Positions 60,011-64,000 of a DNA stretch of 64,000 nucleotides are shown here, one piece after another. The stretch is from Dolomitihabitans soli (GTDB lineage: Bacteria; Actinomycetota; Actinomycetes; Streptosporangiales; Streptosporangiaceae). The notes under the pieces are model-generated. The model was not told where the DNA came from, made no database searches, and saw nothing but the letters and a program-made list of their open reading frames with translations. Every line of letters begins with the position of its first letter. Within the stretch, counting starts at the first letter, position 1. A program made the position numbers and the translations under genes. The stretch lies in assembly GCF_022213955.1 (NCBI RefSeq), contig NZ_JAKNTW010000003.1, positions 186,001-250,000 on the forward strand, written 5' to 3'.

Positions 60011-60264
60011 CAGCACGGCCGCGGCGACCGGCGACCGACCCCGACCTGGCGCATATTCGCCAAGGCCCGCATGCACGCCATCCACGTCACCAAGCTGCTG
60101 CGCGCCCTGCATCCCGGCCGAACGCCTGCAAGGGCCCGTTGCCCCCCGCCCAGGCGGCAGGGAAGCGTGGGCGATCGTTTGCCGGGGCTTTGGAGTGGCT
60201 TCACCTGGTGGACGGGCGTAACGCGAAGGATCTGACTCGCAATTACCGACAATAGGAGCATTGC

Positions 60265-62058
60265 GTGCGATTCCCCCTTCGCGGCGCGGTCGTCGCCGCG
60301 GCTATCGCCGTTCTCGGCGGCACCCAGGCGGTCGCCCAGGCCACGGCCGAGCCGACCCCCGCACAGCCGGATGGCGCGCAGACCGCAGGCCGTCACCGTG
60401 ACGCCGTTGACGTACAGCTGCTGTCCATCACCGACTTCCACGGCTACATCCGCCCCCACACCGACGCCGCCAACGGCACCATCAAGGACGCCCAGGGCAA
60501 CAGCATCGTGGTGGGCGGCGCGCCGTACATCTCGGCTCATCTCATGAACTTGCGTCAGGGCCGGCGCAACACCGTCACCTTCACCACAGGAGACAGTTTC
60601 AGCGGCTGGCCGCCGGAGGTGGCCAGACTGGCCGACGAGCCGACGATCGAGTTCCTGAACAAGATCGGTGTCGAGTTCTCCGCGGTGGGCAACCATGAGC
60701 TGGACATCTCGCTGGAGTTCCTGCGCGACCACATGGGCAAGGGCATCTGTTTCGGCACGCGCGGCCTGGACAGTTGCTTCCCCGATTCCGACGGGCGCCG
60801 TTTCAGGGGCGCGAAGTTCGACTTCTCGGCGGCCAACGTCACCCGCAAGGGCAGCACGCGGCCGGCGCTCAAGCCTTATGTGATCAAGTACTTCCAAGGC
60901 GTGCCGGTCGGGTTCATCAACCTGACGACCACGACGACGGTGGAGGGCTCGACGTCGTTCCAGCCGTCGCTGGACAACCTGCCGCTGGTGGAGACGGCCG
61001 ACAAGTATGTGGCCGAGCTCAAGCGCCGCGGCGTCGAGGCGATCGTGGCGAACGTCCACGAGGGCGGTACGGCCGGCGACGTCTACGACCGGTGCAACGC
61101 CGACCCCACCGGCCCTGTGATCGACTTCGCCCGACAGGCCTCGGCCGAGATCGACGCGATCGTGACGGGGCACTGGCACGCGCCGTTCAACTGCGCGATC
61201 CCCGACCCGGAGGGCAACCCGCGCCCGGTCGTCGAGGCCGCCTTCCACGGCAAGCTGATCAACGAGCTCAATTTGAAGATCGACCGCGGCACCCGGGAGG
61301 TGATCAGGGAGGCGACGGTCTCCACGAACCATCCCGTCACCAGGGACGTGACCCCGGACCCCGCGATGGTCAAGCTGGTGGACCACTGGGTGGCGGCGGA
61401 GAAGCGCATCTCGGCCCGCCAGGTCGGCACGATCACCGACGACCTGACCAGGACGCGCGACGCCGACGGCGAGAGCACGCTCGGCAACCTGATCGCCGAC
61501 GCCGAGCGCGCCGACAGCGCCGACGCCGACCTGGCCATGGTGGCGGTGGCCCCGGTGAAGGGCTCCAACTCCCTGCGCGGCGACCTGCGCTTCGCCAAGG
61601 GTGCCGACGCGGCGGACAGCGACGGCGCGGTGCTGTTCGGCGAGGCGTGGAACGCCTGGGGCTATGCCAACCCAGTGGTCACAGTGAGCGTGAAGGGCAG
61701 CCAGATCGAGCAGGCGCTGGAGCAGCAGTGGCAGACGCAGCCGAACGGGACCGTCCGGTTCGCCCCACTGGCCGTATCGAGCAATATCCGCTTCTCCTAT
61801 GACACGAGCAAGCCGGTTGGCGACCGGATCGCGCCCGAGAACGTGCTCATAGACGGCAAGCCCCTCGACCCTGGCGCCACCTACCGCCTGGCCGCCCTCG
61901 CCTACACGCTGCTCGGCTCCGACGGCTACACCGCCTTCGCCGGCTACACCGACGCGGTCCGCGGCAGCCGGGACTACGAGGCATTCCGCGCCTACTTCGC
62001 CAAGGGCCCCGTTTCCCCGCCCGCCCTGGATCGCGCCGCCGCCCTGACCACCCCCTGA
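60265..62058 (+). CDS. Secreted 5'-nucleotidase/bifunctional metallophosphatase (UshA family)
   Basis: The product is 597 residues from a GTG. A signal peptide (MRFPLRGAVVAAAIAVLGGT ... AVAQA) ends near residue 27. The metallophosphatase domain (~50-345) has the DxH motif in SITDFHGYIRP, GDSF, GNHELD and GHWHAPF. The C-terminal 5'-nucleotidase domain (~375-575) binds the nucleoside. It should release phosphate from nucleotides outside the cell. GTG start follows an AATAGGAGCATT ribosome-binding site. No phosphate-regulon box was recognised. A strong terminator follows at 62183. Confidence 0.94.
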   Translation: MRFPLRGAVVAAAIAVLGGTQAVAQATAEPTPAQPDGAQTAGRHRDAVDVQLLSITDFHGYIRPHTDAANGTIKDAQGNSIVVGGAPYISAHLMNLRQGRRNTVTFTTGDSFSGWPPEVARLADEPTIEFLNKIGVEFSAVGNHELDISLEFLRDHMGKGICFGTRGLDSCFPDSDGRRFRGAKFDFSAANVTRKGSTRPALKPYVIKYFQGVPVGFINLTTTTTVEGSTSFQPSLDNLPLVETADKYVAELKRRGVEAIVANVHEGGTAGDVYDRCNADPTGPVIDFARQASAEIDAIVTGHWHAPFNCAIPDPEGNPRPVVEAAFHGKLINELNLKIDRGTREVIREATVSTNHPVTRDVTPDPAMVKLVDHWVAAEKRISARQVGTITDDLTRTRDADGESTLGNLIADAERADSADADLAMVAVAPVKGSNSLRGDLRFAKGADAADSDGAVLFGEAWNAWGYANPVVTVSVKGSQIEQALEQQWQTQPNGTVRFAPLAVSSNIRFSYDTSKPVGDRIAPENVLIDGKPLDPGATYRLAALAYTLLGSDGYTAFAGYTDAVRGSRDYEAFRAYFAKGPVSPPALDRAAALTTP

Positions 62059-62182
62059 GCCCGACTCAGACGCTTGATCGCGCCCAAGGCCACGCCTTTG
62101 GCGCGGGCTTGGGCGCGGGCTTGGGCGACGACGGCCCGGACTTCGGGAGTGACCAACGGCTGTCAGCTCGTTCTTCAACCCC

Positions 62183-62210
62183 GGGGACCGCGGGTTCGCC
62201 CGCGGTCCCC
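62183..62210 (+). terminator. 12-bp stem with UUCG tetraloop
   Basis: GGGGACCGCGGG-TTCG-CCCGCGGTCCCC is a perfect hairpin with the highly stable UUCG loop, 125 bp after the nucleotidase gene and 78 bp before the convergent TetR gene. It should end transcription of the nucleotidase. Between gene and hairpin a minus-strand stretch repeats GCGCGGGCTTGG and reads AQARAQARAKG, a possible gene scrap. Confidence 0.85.
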
Positions 62211-62287
62211 TCGTGGTGAGATCCACTCCAGTGGGATCCGGCCGGCAGGGGCTCGACCGCTTCATTCCTGAGCGTAGGCCCGCGGCT

Positions 62288-62896
62288 TCAGGCGCCCGCC
62301 GGCCCGCTGTAGTCGGTGGCGGCATAAACCTGCAGGAGCCTCTCGACTCCGCGCAGGAAGGTCTCGCAGATCAGCACCGGGTCGAACAGGCAGCCGGCGG
62401 CCATGGCGCCGTCGCGCATCATCACGAAGTGGCGGGCGGCGGGCTCGGCGCCGGTCTCCTGGATCTTGGCCAGCAGTTCCGTGACGGTTTTCAGGAACCA
62501 TTGGCGGTGGGCGAGCACGGCCTTGCGCACCGGGGACTCGGGGTCGGGATACTCGGCGGCAGCGTTGAGGAAGGCACATCCCCGGAAGCCGGGAGACTGG
62601 ATGCCCTGGGCGATGGACGTGCTGAGGGCCCCGATGGTGTCGGCGGCCGGTAGTCCGGCGGCGACGGCCTCGTCCGCCTGACCCCGCATGGCTCGGTCGA
62701 CCTCGTTCAGATAGGCGAGGACAAGGTCTTCCTTGCCGGGGAAGTGCCGGTAGAGGGTGGCCCGCGTCACCTGCGCTTCGGCGACGATGCGATCGATGCC
62801 GACGGCGTGGATGCCCTCCGCGTAGAAAAGCCGGGTGGCCGTGTTGAGCAGCCGAGACCGCGCTTCGGACGGCCGGCCTTCGGATTGGCTGGGCAT
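62288..62896 (-). CDS. TetR-family regulator (AcrR-like)
   Basis: The protein has 202 residues. The helix-turn-helix reads SRLLNTATRLFYAEGIHAVG, IDRIVAEAQVTRATLYRHFP GKEDL, a strong match to the family. The ligand domain includes FRGCAFLNAAAEYPDPESPV, a pattern of regulators that sense quinones or electrophiles. Two copies of the AGAACGTTCGGTCT operator lie upstream, between it and the divergent DUF308-type gene, so it should repress that gene and itself. Confidence 0.93.
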   Translation of the reverse strand: MPSQSEGRPSEARSRLLNTATRLFYAEGIHAVGIDRIVAEAQVTRATLYRHFPGKEDLVLAYLNEVDRAMRGQADEAVAAGLPAADTIGALSTSIAQGIQSPGFRGCAFLNAAAEYPDPESPVRKAVLAHRQWFLKTVTELLAKIQETGAEPAARHFVMMRDGAMAAGCLFDPVLICETFLRGVERLLQVYAATDYSGPAGA

Positions 62897-62914
62897 ACCG
62901 CCATCCTAGGGGAT

Positions 62915-62981
62915 AGAACGTTCGGTCTTGACAGTCTGCGTTGCGGGTTGCCATGCTGTGCCGAGACAGAACGTTCGGTCT
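62915..62981. promoter_or_regulatory. Twin TetR operators, 53 bp apart
   Basis: AGAACGTTCGGTCT occurs at 62915-62928 and 62968-62981, the same in all 14 bases and orientation. Each is a near-palindrome. They start 53 bp apart, about five helical turns, so two dimers would bind on the same DNA face. The first copy is 19 bp from the TetR start. Confidence 0.85.
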
Positions 62982-63183
62982 AGCGATTTCTCTTGTGCAC
63001 GTACGCACCAGGGGCGTCGCGCAGCGCCATCCGTCGGCACGAGCGAGGCGGCAGACCATCCCGTCCTGGTGCCTGGTCAGCAGGCAGGATCAGGCCATCG
63101 CTGGTCGCCCACCTGATCGAGAAGGCCGACCGCGGGACGCGCTGAACCGCTCTCCTCGTCACTCATCCACTGAAAGGATCATC

Positions 63184-63807
63184 GTGAGCACTATCGCTGC
63201 TTCGCCCGGTATTTCCGAGACCGCGTCCGCATTGCGGCGGCTGTACTTCGTCCGGTTCGCGTTCGCCATCGTCTGGGCCCTCGTGATGTTCACGACCGCC
63301 TCGAAACTGGGTCCGTTCGCAGTCACTCTGCTCGTGCTCTACCCGCTGTTCGACGTGGCCGCCGCCATCATCGACGCCCGCGCGTCGCGCACCACCGGAT
63401 CACCTGCCCTGCTGTACGTGAACATCGCGGTCAGTCTGATCACCGCCATCGGCGTGGCCATCGCCTGCGCGTCCGGTATCCCGGCGGTGCTGCGCGTGTG
63501 GGGCGCCTGGGCGGTCGTGGCCGGGCTGGTCCAGCTGATCGTGGGTGTCACTCGCCGCAAGATGGGCGGCCAGTGGCCGATGATCATCAGCGGCGGCATC
63601 TCCGTACTCGCCGGTGCGTCGTTCATCGTTGGCGCCTCCGCTGACAGCCCGACGCTGATCAACGTGGCCGGCTACGCCATCCCCGGCGGCATCTTCTTTC
63701 TCATCTCGGCCTTCCGTCTCGGCCGCGCCGCGAAGGGAAACGCCTCTATCCCCGATGGGAGGCCGAGCGGCCCTGACCAGAAAAGCGGGGCACCATTTGT
63801 TAATTGA
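63184..63807 (+). CDS. DUF308/HdeD-like membrane protein
   Basis: The product is 207 residues from a GTG behind GAAAGGA. Six membrane helices are expected, including LYFVRFAFAIVWALVMFTTA, SALLYVNIAVSLITAIGVAI-like and YAIPGGIFFLISAFRLGRAA. The repeated short helix pairs fit the DUF308/HdeD-type fold. Its C-terminus matches the scrap at 225-389, so the window holds two copies, one broken. It lies behind twin TetR operators and should be induced with the signal sensed by that regulator. The function is unknown. Confidence 0.85.
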   Translation: MSTIAASPGISETASALRRLYFVRFAFAIVWALVMFTTASKLGPFAVTLLVLYPLFDVAAAIIDARASRTTGSPALLYVNIAVSLITAIGVAIACASGIPAVLRVWGAWAVVAGLVQLIVGVTRRKMGGQWPMIISGGISVLAGASFIVGASADSPTLINVAGYAIPGGIFFLISAFRLGRAAKGNASIPDGRPSGPDQKSGAPFVN

Positions 63808-64000
63808 CGGCAATCATGGTCTCGCCGTACATGGTTCAGGTGGCCGACTCATTCTCGTGACGGTCACAGGCCAAGGCCGGCATGGATGGGGAAGGCGGCA
63901 CGGAAATACGGACTTCGAGGGCGGGTCTCTCTCTTTCTTTGCCCTCCACGCCAGGGAATGATGTCAGTGATGCACCAAAGGGCTGGCGTCCGGCGGCCGG

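Noticed and set aside
59854-62325. Very long minus-strand open frame across the 5'-nucleotidase gene
   Set aside because: It is the antisense shadow of a clearly real secreted nucleotidase; its product is Val/Gly/Arg/His-rich low-complexity sequence without domains, as expected in GC-rich DNA.
1-64000. tRNA or rRNA genes
   Set aside because: No cloverleaf with a GTTCGANNC-type T-arm or rRNA-like stretch was recognised on either strand by eye.

Overview
The DNA is uniformly GC-rich, with heavy GTG start use, frequent 4-bp ATGA/GTGA gene overlaps, many ECF/TetR/MarR/XRE regulators, F420- and flavin-type split-barrel proteins and an AfsQ-type two-component system. This is a chromosomal accessory region of a filamentous actinomycete. 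A member of the Streptosporangiales (Nonomuraea-like) is my best guess, from family knowledge rather than from any marker gene. No rRNA, tRNA, CRISPR array or complete transposon was seen.

Region 1 (1-6 kb) is a decayed mobile region: remnants of a DUF308-type membrane protein, a GlxA-type regulator, an unidentified frameshifted gene, a tyrosine-recombinase C-terminus and a MerR regulator. It also holds an array of ~20-24-bp spaced GTGRCMA half-sites and an intact zinc-finger/coiled-coil (KfrA-like) gene behind a perfect palindrome. Region 2 (5.8-9.5 kb) has an ECF sigma factor with a VOC protein, an ArsR/SDR divergon and an ATP-grasp gene.

Region 3 (9.7-16.8 kb) is the most interesting part. 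An afsQ1-afsQ2-lipoprotein operon diverges from a VanY-like D,D-carboxypeptidase and is followed by an aspartate/glutamate racemase, murF and ddl. An 84-bp block, about 90% identical and ungapped, lies upstream of both afsQ1 and ddl and carries a GTCAT-N6-GTCAC box of AfsQ1 type. Together this looks like a self-contained cell-envelope or glycopeptide-response module that rebuilds peptidoglycan stem peptides.

Region 4 (17-31 kb): an ABC exporter flanked by two paralogous MarR/GbsR-like regulators; a methyltransferase and XRE-cupin regulator sharing a promoter motif; an ArsR-SRPBCC-(broken MFS)-PPOX operon; an EmrB-type exporter; F420 split-barrel, AlkZ-like and DinB proteins; a WYL regulator. 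Region 5 (31-43.6 kb): a TetR-P450-[3Fe-4S] ferredoxin module, an MFS transporter, a NarL-type two-component system, an XRE-cupin regulator, an asparaginase next to an RHH-ClpN protein, an epoxide hydrolase and a fused double-MarR regulator. Region 6 (43.6-48 kb) is a second scrap yard: a 22-bp inverted repeat, phage-like small genes, an adenosine deaminase scrap, three secreted-protein genes (one with an in-frame TGA) and a Tn3 transposase N-terminus. Region 7 (47.5-63.8 kb) carries ordinary accessory metabolism with local regulators: RibD-like, PaiB, B3/B4, TetR, MarR, aminotransferase IV, deaminase, LacI/MFS, CehA-like hydrolase, SDR, secreted 5'-nucleotidase, and TetR with an intact DUF308-type protein whose inverted partial copy opens the window.

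All functional calls rest on motif recognition by eye; no database search was run.
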